A stretch of DNA of 16,426 nucleotides, from contig DTYS01000305.1 in assembly GCA_012961755.1 (NCBI GenBank), positions 1 to 16,426 on the forward strand. The letters are read 5' to 3'. The position numbers and the translations under genes are program-made. Source of the stretch: Candidatus Latescibacterota bacterium (GTDB lineage Bacteria; Latescibacterota; 4484-107; B68-G9). How positions within the stretch are numbered: position 1 is the first letter of the stretch; every line of letters begins with the position of its first letter. Under the pieces are notes generated by a model. It was given only the letters and a program-made list of their open reading frames with translations, was not told the origin of the DNA and searched no databases. Positions 1-7,394 of the stretch are shown one piece after another.

Positions 1-421
1 CCATGGGCTCGGCCACGAGAAACACCTCCCTCGCCCCAGCCTTTTCCGCCGCGTCCCTCACGGCCCTCTTCTCCACCTCGGTTATCCCGGACGGCACGCA
101 TACCACTACCTTGGGCCTGACGAGTAACCTGTTCCTCTGGGCCCTGCGGATGAAGTACCTCAGCATCTCCTCCGCCACGTCGAAATCCGCTATCACGCCG
201 TCCTTCAAGGGCCTCACTGTCAATATGTTCTCCGGGGTGCGGCCCATCATCTCCCTGGCCTCGGCTCCGACCGCTATAAGCTTCCCTCGCTCCCTGTCCA
301 AGGCCACTATGGAGGGCTCGTTTACGACTATCCCCTCTCCCTTGACATAGACCAGCGTGTTGGCCGTCCCGAGGTCCACCCCGACATCGTTGGAGAAGAA
401 ACTTCCCAAGGAAAATCTCAT
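1..421 (-). CDS. mreB: Rod shape-determining protein MreB (partial, C-terminus outside window)
   Basis: Bacterial actin homologue that polymerises under the inner membrane and guides lateral cell-wall synthesis by the elongasome. The 140 visible N-terminal residues begin MRFSLGSFFSNDVGVDLG. They contain the actin-fold phosphate-1 loop DLGTANTLVYV (about 16-26), the MreB-typical NEPSIVA (34-40), a GRTP segment (60-63), RPLKDGVIADF (70-80) and VPSGITEVEKRA (109-120). The family is normally about 340 residues, so more than half is beyond the left edge. The ATG at 421 follows GGAGGAGAT, a strong Shine-Dalgarno (SD). It lies 11 nt after the purH stop and is probably the last visible gene of the arg-purH transcript. 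The short amphipathic-looking start (RFSLGSFF) fits the membrane-binding N-terminus known for MreB. Family assignment is secure. Confidence 0.95.
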   Translation of the reverse strand, partial: MRFSLGSFFSNDVGVDLGTANTLVYVKGEGIVVNEPSIVALDRERGKLIAVGAEAREMMGRTPENILTVRPLKDGVIADFDVAEEMLRYFIRRAQRNRLLVRPKVVVCVPSGITEVEKRAVRDAAEKAGAREVFLVAEPM

Positions 422-432
422 ATCTCCTCCGC

Positions 433-2043
433 TCAGTGTAGGAAGTGCCTCGTCCCCGTGAAGGCCATAGCAACCCCAAGCCTGTCGGCCGTCTCTACGA
501 TCTCGGGGTCCCTCACGGACCCCCCCGGCTGGACTACGTACCTTATCCCGGCCTCCGCGGCAAGCTCCACGACATCCGGGAACGGGAAGAAGGCGTCCGA
601 CGCCAGAACGACCTCCCTGAGCTGTGCATTTATATAATCCTCCAACGGCATGTCCGGCGCCTCGGAACTGTGGAACCTACTCAAGTTCTCCTTCGCCTTG
701 GAGAGGGCCAACTTCCTGAAGGAATCCACACGGTTGGGCTGACCGGATCCCATCCCCAGGACTTGGTAGAATCCAGGTCTATATTCCCTGGCGAGGACTA
801 TAGCGTTGGACTTAGTGTGCTTGACCGCCTTGTACGCGAACTCCGCAAGGGACCTCTTATCCTCGGGGAAGTTCTTCTTCGTCACGACCTCCCACTTCTC
901 CATCAACCTCCGGTCCCTCTCCTGTTCCAACATCCCGCCCCGCACGTACCTGTAGGTCACATCCTCGGGCTCCAGGTCCAAGGGAGGCACATCCAAGATC
1001 CTCGTGTCCTTCTTATGGGACCTAAGGAACTCTAAGGCGCCCTCCTCGTATCCGGGGGCTATCAATATCTCCACGAACTTCCCCCTCAAAAACTCCGCCG
1101 CTTCCAAGTCCACCGACCTGGTGAAGGCTATTATCGACCCGAAGGCGCTCACAGGGTCCCCCTCCCAGGCCGCCTCCAAGGCCTCCCTTAAGGTCTCCCC
1201 CGTAGCGTACCCGCACGGGTTGGTGTGCTTTATAACTGCCACACCCACCTCATCCCTCAGCTCCCTCACGGCCTCTAAGGCGGAGTCAGCGTCCAAGTAG
1301 TTGTTGTAGGACATCTCCTTTCCCCAGAGCTGCTTCGCGTTGGCCACACAGCTTCCTTCCGCTCCCGCGGTGTAAAAGGCCGCCTTCTGGTGCCAGTTCT
1401 CCCCGTACCTGAGCTTCCTCCCCTCACGGAAGGAAAGGCGCAATACCTTTTTCCCGACGAGCCTCTCGCTGAGGACCTTATCTATGGCAGAATCGTAGTC
1501 CGCAGTCCTCCTGAAGGCCTTGACGCAGAGCCTCCTCCTGGAGTCCTCGGAGAGGTCCCCGTTCCCCCTCAGCTCCTCCAATATCCAACCGTAATCCTCC
1601 GGGTCCGTCACCACCGCCACGTACTTGTAGTTCTTGGCAGCGCTCCTTATCATGGTCGGTCCACCTATATCTATGTTCTCCACGAGTTCCTCCAAGCCCA
1701 CCCCCGGCTTTCGGGCAGTGCTTTCGAAGGGATATAGGTTTACGACTACCATATCTATAAGTTCTACTCCGAGCTCCTCTGCCTGGCGTATGTGCTCAGG
1801 GTCCTCCCTCCGAGCCAATATCCCGCCGTGCACTTTGGGATGCAAAGTTTTTACCCTCCCCCCGAGTATCTCCGGAAAGCCTGTGAGCTCGGAGACCTCC
1901 CTGACTGGGATCCCGTTCTCCTTAAGGAGCCTTGCCGTCCCGCCCGTGGATATTATATCCACCCCTAGCTCCCTCAGCCCCCTTGCGAAATCCACCACGT
2001 TCTTCTTATCCGAGACGCTTATCAAAGCTCTCCTTATCGCCAT
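433..2043 (-). CDS. purH: Bifunctional AICAR formyltransferase / IMP cyclohydrolase PurH
   Basis: Cytosolic enzyme for the last two steps of IMP synthesis: 10-formyl-THF-dependent formylation of AICAR to FAICAR, then cyclisation to IMP. At 536 residues it is the usual length. The N-terminal IMP cyclohydrolase (MGS-like) domain (about 1-195) shows ALISVSDKKNVVDFA, ISTGGTARLL and GGRVKTLHPKVHGG. The C-terminal transformylase domain contains the catalytic Lys-His pair in KHTNPCG (K272, H273), KHTKSNAIVLA, the FFPFPDVVELAAEAGI segment and the terminal GTRHFLH. I chose the ATG at 2043, with GGGAGG a few bases upstream, over an in-frame TTG at 2058. The SD lies between those two codons and the family begins at this point. 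The gene starts 11 nt after the argA-like stop and ends 11 nt before mreB, so it looks cotranscribed with the arginine genes. Confidence 0.97.
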   Translation of the reverse strand: MAIRRALISVSDKKNVVDFARGLRELGVDIISTGGTARLLKENGIPVREVSELTGFPEILGGRVKTLHPKVHGGILARREDPEHIRQAEELGVELIDMVVVNLYPFESTARKPGVGLEELVENIDIGGPTMIRSAAKNYKYVAVVTDPEDYGWILEELRGNGDLSEDSRRRLCVKAFRRTADYDSAIDKVLSERLVGKKVLRLSFREGRKLRYGENWHQKAAFYTAGAEGSCVANAKQLWGKEMSYNNYLDADSALEAVRELRDEVGVAVIKHTNPCGYATGETLREALEAAWEGDPVSAFGSIIAFTRSVDLEAAEFLRGKFVEILIAPGYEEGALEFLRSHKKDTRILDVPPLDLEPEDVTYRYVRGGMLEQERDRRLMEKWEVVTKKNFPEDKRSLAEFAYKAVKHTKSNAIVLAREYRPGFYQVLGMGSGQPNRVDSFRKLALSKAKENLSRFHSSEAPDMPLEDYINAQLREVVLASDAFFPFPDVVELAAEAGIRYVVQPGGSVRDPEIVETADRLGVAMAFTGTRHFLH

Positions 2044-2054
2044 CTTCCCTCCCT

Positions 2055-2519
2055 TCAAGTTAGTTCTAATATCATCGCAACCTCGTCACATTCCGGAAAC
2101 TTCGGACAGTGTATGCAGTCCCTCCATATCTTGTGGGGTAGGCTCTCCTTGGGAACCCTACGGAACCCGAACTGCTCGAAAAAATCCTCTATATACGTAA
2201 GGGCGAAGACCTTATCGAGCCCGAGCCTCCTTGCGTCCTCCAGAAGGTGCTCCACCAAGGCCCTCCCTATCCCGAGCCCCCTCATCCCCTCCTCCACCGC
2301 CAACGACCTCACCTCCCCGAGCCCCCCCCACACTACCTCCAAGGCCCCACATCCTACGACCCTTCCGTCCACCTCGGCGACCATGTAGTCCCTTATATGG
2401 GAATAGATATGGCTCAGGGACCTCGGGAGGAGCAGACCCTTATCCGCATAGTAGGATACGAGTCCGACTATGGCCTTAGCGTCCTCCACCCTGGCCGGCC
2501 TCACGCTCCACGCGTTCAT
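2055..2519 (-). CDS. argA: Short-form N-acetylglutamate synthase, GNAT family (ArgA type)
   Basis: Predicted to acetylate glutamate with acetyl-CoA, the first committed step of arginine synthesis. The 154-residue protein is a single GNAT domain: a beta strand DYMVAEVDGRVVGCGAL (about 44-60), EVRSLAVEE, the acetyl-CoA pyrophosphate loop R80-GLGIG (80-85), and the C-terminal EDFFEQFGFRRV block. After it comes PHKIWRDCIHCPKFPEC with Cys135, Cys138 and Cys144. That tail is typical of the short stand-alone ArgA enzymes (as in mycobacteria) and could bind metal. It differs from classical ArgA, which carries an amino-acid-kinase domain. The ATG at 2519 overlaps the argG stop as ATGA, and the neighbours argG, argD and argB support the role. 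A generic GNAT acetyltransferase is the alternative, made unlikely by context and the Cys tail. Confidence 0.85.
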   Translation of the reverse strand: MNAWSVRPARVEDAKAIVGLVSYYADKGLLLPRSLSHIYSHIRDYMVAEVDGRVVGCGALEVVWGGLGEVRSLAVEEGMRGLGIGRALVEHLLEDARRLGLDKVFALTYIEDFFEQFGFRRVPKESLPHKIWRDCIHCPKFPECDEVAMILELT

Positions 2520-3718
2520 CCCCTACGCACCCTTCCCAAAAGCTCCTGCTGGAGGCCGAAGAGCTTTATGAACCCGCCAGCGTCCCTGTGGTCGTACCCG
2601 ATCCCCTTCCCGAACGTGGCCAAGTCCTTAGAATAAATAGAATAAGGGCTCTTCCTTCCGACCGGCCTGCACGAACCCTTATAGAGCACGAGCCTCACGC
2701 TTCCCGTCACATGTTCCTGAGTCCTCTCCACGAAGGCGTCCAGCGCCTCCCTCAGAGGGCTGAACCACTGGCCGTAGTATACAAGCTCGGCGTACCTCAA
2801 GGCGACGAGCTGCTTGTAGTGGTACGTGTCCCTGTCCAAAACGAACCTTTCTAAGTCCTCGTGGGCCACGTACAGAAGCGTCCCACCTGGGGTCTCGTAC
2901 ACCCCTCTGCACTTTATCCCTACGAGCCTGTTCTCCACCATATCTGTCCTTCCCACCCCGTGCTTGGACGCCACTTCGTTGAGATGCTCCAAAAGCTCCA
3001 CAGGGGCAAGCTTCCTTCCGTCCATGCCGACGGGTATCCCCCCTTCGAACTCTATCTCAAGGTATTCCGGCTCGTCTGGGGCATCCCTCGGGTTGGATGT
3101 AAGCTGGTACACATCGTCGGGTGGGGTGGTCCAGGGGTCCTCCAGGGGCCCAGCCTCGTGGCTGAGGTGCCAAAGGTTCCTGTCCCTGCTGTATATCTTC
3201 TCCTCATCCACGGGGACCGGTATCCCCCTCTCCCTTACGTATTTCAACTCCTCCTCCCTGGAACCTATCTCCCACTCCCTCCACGGGGCTATGACCTTAA
3301 GTTCGGGGGCCAAGGCCTTGTAGGTGAGTTCGAACCGTACCTGGTCGTTCCCCTTCCCCGTAGCCCCGTGGGCTACAGCGTCCGCCCCTTCGGCCTCGGC
3401 TATCTGGACCTGTCTCCGTGCTATGAGGGGCCTCGCAAAGGCTGTGCCCAAAAGATATCCACCCTCGTACACTGCCCCGGCCCTCAAAACCCGGAAGATG
3501 AACTCCTCCACGAACTCCCTCCTCAGGTCCTCTATGTAGACCTTGCTCGCCCCGCTTCTGAGAGCCTTCTCCCTGAGGGCATCCATGTCCTCTCCCTGAC
3601 CGAGGTCCGCCGTCATCGCCACGACCTCGCACCCGTAGTTCTCCCTGAGCCAAGGTATTATAACCGATGTATCCAGGCCTCCCGAGTAGGCTAGGACGAC
3701 CTTCTTAACCTTTCCCAT
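2516..3718 (-). CDS. argG: Argininosuccinate synthase
   Basis: Joins citrulline and aspartate with ATP to make argininosuccinate, the penultimate arginine step, in the cytosol. With the start chosen here the protein is 400 residues, the standard length. It has the PP-loop AYSGGLDTS (10-18) for ATP, the signature GATGKGNDQVRFE (118-130), and a C-terminal YSIYSKDLATFGKG segment. The open frame extends 13 codons further to 3757. I prefer the ATG at 3718 because GGGAGGCGAG lies directly upstream and MGKVKKVVLAYSGG is how the family begins. This start sits inside the argD 3' end (14-nt overlap), implying translational coupling. The stop overlaps the next gene's ATG as ATGA. Confidence 0.97.
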   Translation of the reverse strand: MGKVKKVVLAYSGGLDTSVIIPWLRENYGCEVVAMTADLGQGEDMDALREKALRSGASKVYIEDLRREFVEEFIFRVLRAGAVYEGGYLLGTAFARPLIARRQVQIAEAEGADAVAHGATGKGNDQVRFELTYKALAPELKVIAPWREWEIGSREEELKYVRERGIPVPVDEEKIYSRDRNLWHLSHEAGPLEDPWTTPPDDVYQLTSNPRDAPDEPEYLEIEFEGGIPVGMDGRKLAPVELLEHLNEVASKHGVGRTDMVENRLVGIKCRGVYETPGGTLLYVAHEDLERFVLDRDTYHYKQLVALRYAELVYYGQWFSPLREALDAFVERTQEHVTGSVRLVLYKGSCRPVGRKSPYSIYSKDLATFGKGIGYDHRDAGGFIKLFGLQQELLGRVRRG

Positions 3719-4946
3719 CTCGCCTCCCATATTCATCACCTTTTGATAGATCGGCATTTCCCTGTTCCAATATCTCGTGAAAGACGTCCACCACCTCGTC
3801 TATGTGCCTCCTCTCCACTATGAGCGGTGGGAGGAACCTCAGGGTGTTGGAGCCCGCCGTGCACACGAGCACCCCCCTCTTCCTGAACTCCTCCACGAGG
3901 GTCTTAGCCTCAAACTCCGTATCTACCCCGGCTATGAGGCCTATGCCTCTGACCTCCTTCACCTCCGACCTCCTCGCCTTGAGCCTCCTTAGCCTGTCGT
4001 GGAGGTAGTCTCCGTTCTCCCTGACCTTCATCAAAAACTTCGGATCGGACAACTTCTCCAACACCTTTACCCCGACCGAGCAGACCAGGGGTCCACCTCC
4101 GAACGTGGAGGCATGGTCCCCGGGACCTATGTATTGGCTCACCTCTTCCCTCACCAACACAGCCCCCAGGGGAAGCCCTCCTCCCAAAGGCTTCGCTAAA
4201 GTCAGTATGTCGGGCTCAACGCCGTAGTGCTGGTATGCGAAGAGTTCCCCGCTCCTTGCGAGCCCGAACTGGACCTCGTCAAATATGAGCAGCATCCCCC
4301 TCTCGTCGCAGAGCTCCCTGAGTCCCCAGAGGAATTCCCCCTCCGCCGGAACGACCCCTCCCTCGGCCTGAAGGGGTTCCACGATTATGGCGCAGGTCTG
4401 GGGCGTGAGCACCTTCTTGACGGACTCTAAGTCGTTGAAATGTGCAAAATCCACGCCCGGAAGTAGCGGCTCGAACCCCTTATGGTACTTACCCTGACCG
4501 GTAACCGATAGAGCACCGTACGTTCTGCCGTGGAAGGAATTATGCATAGCCAATATCCTAACCTTGGGGGAGGAGAAGTTCTCGTGTCCCCATCTCCTTG
4601 CGAACTTTAAAGCCGCCTCCACGGCCTCGGCCCCGCTGTTGCAGAAGAAAACCCTATCAGCGAAGGATCTCTCCACGAGCATCTTGGCCAATACGACCTG
4701 GGGCTCGGTGTAGAAAAGGTTGGATACGTGTATGAGGTTCCGGACCTGCCCGGAGATCGTCTCTAAGATCTCGTAATCTCCGTAACCCAGTGCGTTGACG
4801 GCTATGCCGCTCACGAAGTCCAGATACCTGTTCCCCTCAGTGTCGAACAGGTGCATCCCGTTCCCCCTCTCCAGGACTAGGGGGGGACGGGAGTAAGTGT
4901 GCACGAGGTACTTCGCTTCCGCTTCTATCACCTCCCTTGTCCTCAT
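3705..4946 (-). CDS. argD: Acetylornithine aminotransferase
   Basis: PLP-dependent class-III aminotransferase that converts N-acetylglutamate semialdehyde to N-acetylornithine with glutamate as amino donor. Many ArgD enzymes also act on succinyl-DAP in lysine synthesis; whether this one does cannot be read here. The 413 residues include NSGAEAVEAALKFAR (103-117), the cofactor-contacting SFHGRT (137-142), FDEVQ (222-226; Asp223 is the expected pyridine-nitrogen contact), the Schiff-base Lys252 in LAKPLGGGLPLGA, and HASTFGGGPL (278-287). The length is slightly above the usual 390-400 because of a short hydrophilic tail that overlaps argG. The ATG at 4946 overlaps the glycosylase stop as ATGA. 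Confidence 0.95.
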   Translation of the reverse strand: MRTREVIEAEAKYLVHTYSRPPLVLERGNGMHLFDTEGNRYLDFVSGIAVNALGYGDYEILETISGQVRNLIHVSNLFYTEPQVVLAKMLVERSFADRVFFCNSGAEAVEAALKFARRWGHENFSSPKVRILAMHNSFHGRTYGALSVTGQGKYHKGFEPLLPGVDFAHFNDLESVKKVLTPQTCAIIVEPLQAEGGVVPAEGEFLWGLRELCDERGMLLIFDEVQFGLARSGELFAYQHYGVEPDILTLAKPLGGGLPLGAVLVREEVSQYIGPGDHASTFGGGPLVCSVGVKVLEKLSDPKFLMKVRENGDYLHDRLRRLKARRSEVKEVRGIGLIAGVDTEFEAKTLVEEFRKRGVLVCTAGSNTLRFLPPLIVERRHIDEVVDVFHEILEQGNADLSKGDEYGRRDGKG

Positions 4947-5551
4947 AGCCCCTCCGTAAGTCGCCTTCGTACCTTCATAAGGTCCTCTATAAGAAGCTCC
5001 CTAGCCCTAAGGAAGTCATCCCCCTCCTTCCTGAGGACGTAGGCCGGGTGCAGGACCGCCATGGCCGAAGGTGCGTAGGGCGTGTCGATGAACCACCTCC
5101 CCCTCTCCTCGGTCATCTTGAAGCCCTTATGCAGGAGGAGGGAGGCCGCAGGTCCCCCTATGCAGACCAGGACCTTAGGTCTTATTATCCCAAGCTGCGC
5201 TTCCAGCCACTTCCTGCATGCCTTCACCTCCGAGGCCCTAGGGGGACGGTTACGAAGCCTGCCCCCGACCTCGGTCGCGGCCCTGCATTTCACTATATTG
5301 GTTATGTAAAGCTCCTCCCTCTTAAGCCCGGCCTCCCTGAGGACCGCATCCAAGAGCTTGCCCGCCCTTCCCACGAACGGCCTCCCAGTCCTATCCTCCC
5401 ATTCCCCAGGTCCCTCCCCGACCAACACTACGTCCGCCTCCGGGTCCCCTTCGCCGAACACGACATGTCTCCTGGTGCGGGAAAGTTCGCAGTCGGCACA
5501 GCTCAGGGCTCGCCTCCTCAGGGCCTCCATCTCCTCGACAGCTGAAGGCAC
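4943..5551 (-). CDS. Family-4 uracil-DNA glycosylase (4Fe-4S, thermophile type)
   Basis: Removes uracil from DNA after cytosine deamination, the first step of base-excision repair. This family is frequent in thermophiles. The 202-residue protein has motif 1 GEGPGEWED (45-53), a conserved RPFVGRAGKLLD stretch (57-68), ITNIVKC (83-89) and motif 2 HPAY (168-171). The four expected Fe-S ligands are Cys18, Cys21, Cys89 and Cys112. The Cys89-Cys112 loop (23 residues) seems longer than the roughly 16 I recall for characterised members. I chose GTG at 5551 because GAGGAGGAA precedes it; an internal ATG at 5530 would leave too little space for its SD. The gene lies between argB (10-nt gap) and argD (4-nt overlap), so it appears to ride in the arginine operon without a metabolic link. 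Confidence 0.92.
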   Translation of the reverse strand: MPSAVEEMEALRRRALSCADCELSRTRRHVVFGEGDPEADVVLVGEGPGEWEDRTGRPFVGRAGKLLDAVLREAGLKREELYITNIVKCRAATEVGGRLRNRPPRASEVKACRKWLEAQLGIIRPKVLVCIGGPAASLLLHKGFKMTEERGRWFIDTPYAPSAMAVLHPAYVLRKEGDDFLRARELLIEDLMKVRRRLTEGL

Positions 5552-5561
5552 TTCCTCCTCC

Positions 5562-6428
5562 TCAGGGCACTATCTCGGTCCCCACCCCCTTATCCGTGAA
5601 TATCTCTAAGAGGAGGGCATGGGGCACCCTTCCGTCCACTATGTGCGCCTTGGGCACCCCCCTCCGGACGGCCTCGGCGCAGGCCCTAACCTTCGGTATC
5701 ATACCTCCCCTTACTATTCCCCCATCTATCAGTTCCTCCACATCCCTTACAGGGAGCGTGGATATGAGGCTCCCAGGATCGTCGGGGTCCCGAAGTATCC
5801 CTTCCACGTCCGTCAGAAATGCCAACTTCTCCGCGCCGAGGGCCACGGCTATCTCCCCCGCGGCCGTGTCCGCGTTGACGTTATAGGCCCTCCCATCCTC
5901 CCCGAGGCCTATAGGTGCGACCACCGGTATGACTCCCCTCCCGCACAGCCTGAGTATGGGCTCCGGTTCCACCTTCCTCACATCGCCCACGAATCCTATG
6001 TCCAACTCGTAGTCCTGCACCTTGACCTTATGCCTCCTTACGTGCAAGATCCTGTGCTCCTTTCCAGAAAGTCCCTCGGCCCTCCCCCCGAGCTTCCTTA
6101 TCCCCTCCACAAGCCCTCTGTTCACCTCCCCGAAGAGCGTCTCCTCAACTATCTTCATGGTACGTCCGTCGGTCACCCTGAGTCCCTGCACGAACTTGGC
6201 TTCGATCCCTTCCTCCTCCATCCTCCTGCTTATGGCGTGGCCACCGCCGTGGACCAGGACCGGCCTTATACCTACGGTCTCTAAGAATATCAGGTCCAAG
6301 AGCAAACTCTCCTCGGCCGGAGAGGCCATAGCGCTTCCCCCGTATTTGACGACCACCACCTTCCCCTTGAACCTCCTCAAGTAGGGGAGGGCCTCTATGA
6401 GGACTCCTGCCTTCTGCACGACTTCCAT
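5562..6428 (-). CDS. argB: Acetylglutamate kinase, probably arginine-feedback-inhibited type
   Basis: Phosphorylates N-acetylglutamate at the gamma-carboxylate, the second arginine step. The 288 residues include the N-terminal helix KAGVLIEALPYLRRF (6-20), catalytic Lys28 in VVKYGGSAM, HGGG (60-63), NVNADTAAGEIA (184-194), GGMIPK (241-246) and C-terminal GVGTEI (281-286). The N-terminal helix and the GVGTEI tail are features of hexameric, arginine-inhibited kinases (Thermotoga and Pseudomonas type) and are absent from the dimeric E. coli enzyme, so feedback control at this step is inferred. The frame stays open to 6593, but the family begins at the ATG at 6428, which has AGGAGGGG just upstream. 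It is the first gene of the leftward operon, about 20 nt from its -10 element. Confidence 0.96.
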   Translation of the reverse strand: MEVVQKAGVLIEALPYLRRFKGKVVVVKYGGSAMASPAEESLLLDLIFLETVGIRPVLVHGGGHAISRRMEEEGIEAKFVQGLRVTDGRTMKIVEETLFGEVNRGLVEGIRKLGGRAEGLSGKEHRILHVRRHKVKVQDYELDIGFVGDVRKVEPEPILRLCGRGVIPVVAPIGLGEDGRAYNVNADTAAGEIAVALGAEKLAFLTDVEGILRDPDDPGSLISTLPVRDVEELIDGGIVRGGMIPKVRACAEAVRRGVPKAHIVDGRVPHALLLEIFTDKGVGTEIVP

Positions 6429-6449
6429 ATCCCCTCCTGCCCACACCCA

Positions 6450-6478
6450 AAGATATAATGTACTTCCCCCGAAGTCAA
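6450..6478 (-). promoter_or_regulatory. Sigma-70-like promoter of the arginine operon
   Basis: Reading the minus strand, a -35 TTGACT (6473-6478) and a -10 TATCTT (6450-6455) are separated by exactly 17 nt. The expected start near 6443 gives a leader of only about 15 nt that still contains the argB SD. An overlapping alternative -10, TATATC (6452-6457), would have 15-nt spacing. No ArgR box matching the enteric consensus is visible. Confidence 0.6.
6462..6475. repeat. Small dyad in the arg promoter spacer
   Basis: ACTTC-CCCC-GAAGT is a perfect 5-bp inverted repeat lying between the -35 and -10 elements of the arg promoter. Its position would suit a repressor operator, but the arms are short enough to arise by chance. 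Confidence 0.3.
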
Positions 6479-6487
6479 CTAAATTTC

Positions 6488-6497
6488 CCTTGCAAGG
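6488..6497. repeat. 10-bp palindrome CCTTGCAAGG in the divergent region
   Basis: A perfect 10-bp palindrome sits about 10 nt upstream of the arg -35 and about 57 nt upstream of the ccmC -35. It overlaps a wider imperfect pair TTTCCC (6484-6489) / GGGAAA (6502-6507). It may be a regulator site serving one or both promoters. No function is proven. Confidence 0.3.
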
Positions 6498-6553
6498 ATG
6501 GGGGAAAAGTCCTACCTTGCGTCCGGGCCATGGGACCGCCTCCTCGGAGGTCC

Positions 6554-6582
6554 TTGAGATTCCCATCCTTTTTTGGTATATT
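6554..6582 (+). promoter_or_regulatory. Promoter of the ccmC-led operon (near-leaderless)
   Basis: TTGAGA (6554-6559), a 17-nt spacer and TATATT (6577-6582) match sigma-70 elements at 5 of 6 positions each. The ccmC ATG is at 6592, only 9 nt past the -10, so transcription should start about 2-5 nt before, or at, the start codon. A T-rich run in the spacer may add flexibility. A GC-rich hairpin-capable stretch (about 6533-6553) lies just upstream. Confidence 0.6.
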
Positions 6583-6591
6583 TTTAAGGCC

Positions 6592-7257
6592 ATGAGATGG
6601 AAGTTGGTCTATCTCCTAGATGGAGCGTCCTTAACGGGGATGGTAGTTGCGTTATGTATGGCCCTGCTGTACGCCCCTACCGAGAGGACCATGGGGAGCG
6701 CTCAGCGCATCTTTTACATCCATGTGCCGTTGGCGTGGGTTTCCTTCCTGGCCTTCTTCGTGGTCTTTCTCGGAGGGATAATCTTTCTACGCACCCGGGA
6801 CCTCCGCTGGGATAAGCTGGCCTTAAGCTCGGCCGAGGTCGGAGTTCTGTTCTGCACCCTTATGCTGATAACTGGGGCAATATGGGCTAAAGTGGCATGG
6901 GGGGTCTGGTGGCCGTGGGGAGACCCTCGCCTCACGACCACCTTAGTGCTTTGGCTCATATATTTGGGTTACATGTTGCTTAGGGCCCTGTCCGAAGAAG
7001 GAAGGATAGCAAAAGTTGCTGCGGTGTTCGGTATCGTAGGTTTCCTGGACGTCCCTGTGGTCTTCTTCTCGGTGAGATGGTGGAGGAGCATACACGGCGT
7101 CGTCGTGACATCGCGAGGCTTAAACCTCGACCTGAAGATGGCATCGACGTTGTGGGTCTGCTTAGCAGCTTTCACGCTTCTGTATGCTTGCTTACTCCTC
7201 CATAGGCTCCTTTTGGAGGAGGCGGGGGACGAGCTTTCCCGGATAGGAAGGAGGTAA
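6592..7257 (+). CDS. ccmC: Haem exporter/handling protein CcmC
   Basis: Polytopic inner-membrane protein of system I cytochrome c maturation that presents haem on the periplasmic side for delivery to CcmE. The 221-residue protein has about six membrane helices. It shows the two haem-ligand histidines expected of CcmC, His44 in YIHVPLAW and His168 in WRSIHG, and the tryptophan-rich WWD motif WGVWWPWGDPRLTTT (103-117). The usual core reads WWxWD, so an extra Gly between W109 and D111 is unusual. CcmC is chosen over CcmF/CcsA because of its small size and the order YIHVP, WWD, then IHG. The frame is open further upstream, but MRWKLVYLLDG at 6592 is where the family begins. There is only a weak AAGG before the ATG, fitting near-leaderless translation. 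No ccmA, ccmB, ccmE or ccmF is in the window. Confidence 0.88.
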   Translation: MRWKLVYLLDGASLTGMVVALCMALLYAPTERTMGSAQRIFYIHVPLAWVSFLAFFVVFLGGIIFLRTRDLRWDKLALSSAEVGVLFCTLMLITGAIWAKVAWGVWWPWGDPRLTTTLVLWLIYLGYMLLRALSEEGRIAKVAAVFGIVGFLDVPVVFFSVRWWRSIHGVVVTSRGLNLDLKMASTLWVCLAAFTLLYACLLLHRLLLEEAGDELSRIGRR

Positions 7258-7258
7258 C

Positions 7259-7393
7259 ATGGGCTACTTGTTCGCAGCTTACCTGCTAGTCTGGATCGGC
7301 TTCTTCCTATACCTTCTGAGCCTCTCGGGCAGGCAGAGGAGGCTCTCCAAGGAGTTGGAGGCGTTGAAGGGGCGGACCTCCGAAGGGGGTTGA
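7259..7393 (+). CDS. ccmD: Small CcmD-like membrane protein (44 aa)
   Basis: A 44-codon gene starting MGYLFAAYLLVWIGFF: one membrane helix (about 3-22) followed by a basic, charged cytoplasmic tail (SGRQRRLSKELEALKG). This is the layout of CcmD, a tiny partner that helps release holo-CcmE from the CcmABC complex; the FAAYxxVW start followed by an RQRRL tail is typical of CcmD-family proteins. AGGAGG sits 4 nt before the ATG, overlapping the ccmC stop region, and the two genes are 1 nt apart. The next gene starts 1 nt after the stop. Its size and position right after ccmC make the call fairly firm despite the short sequence. Confidence 0.8.
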   Translation: MGYLFAAYLLVWIGFFLYLLSLSGRQRRLSKELEALKGRTSEGG

Positions 7394-7394
7394 G

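Noticed and set aside
2861..3694. Long open frame (277 codons) antisense to argG
   Set aside because: It is a GC-driven shadow of argG: no SD, a Pro/Leu-rich composition and no recognisable domain, while argG on the other strand is certain.
6429..6593. N-terminal extension of argB to 6593
   Set aside because: The extension has no family counterpart, runs across the promoter region and has no SD; AGGAGGGG sits before the ATG at 6428.
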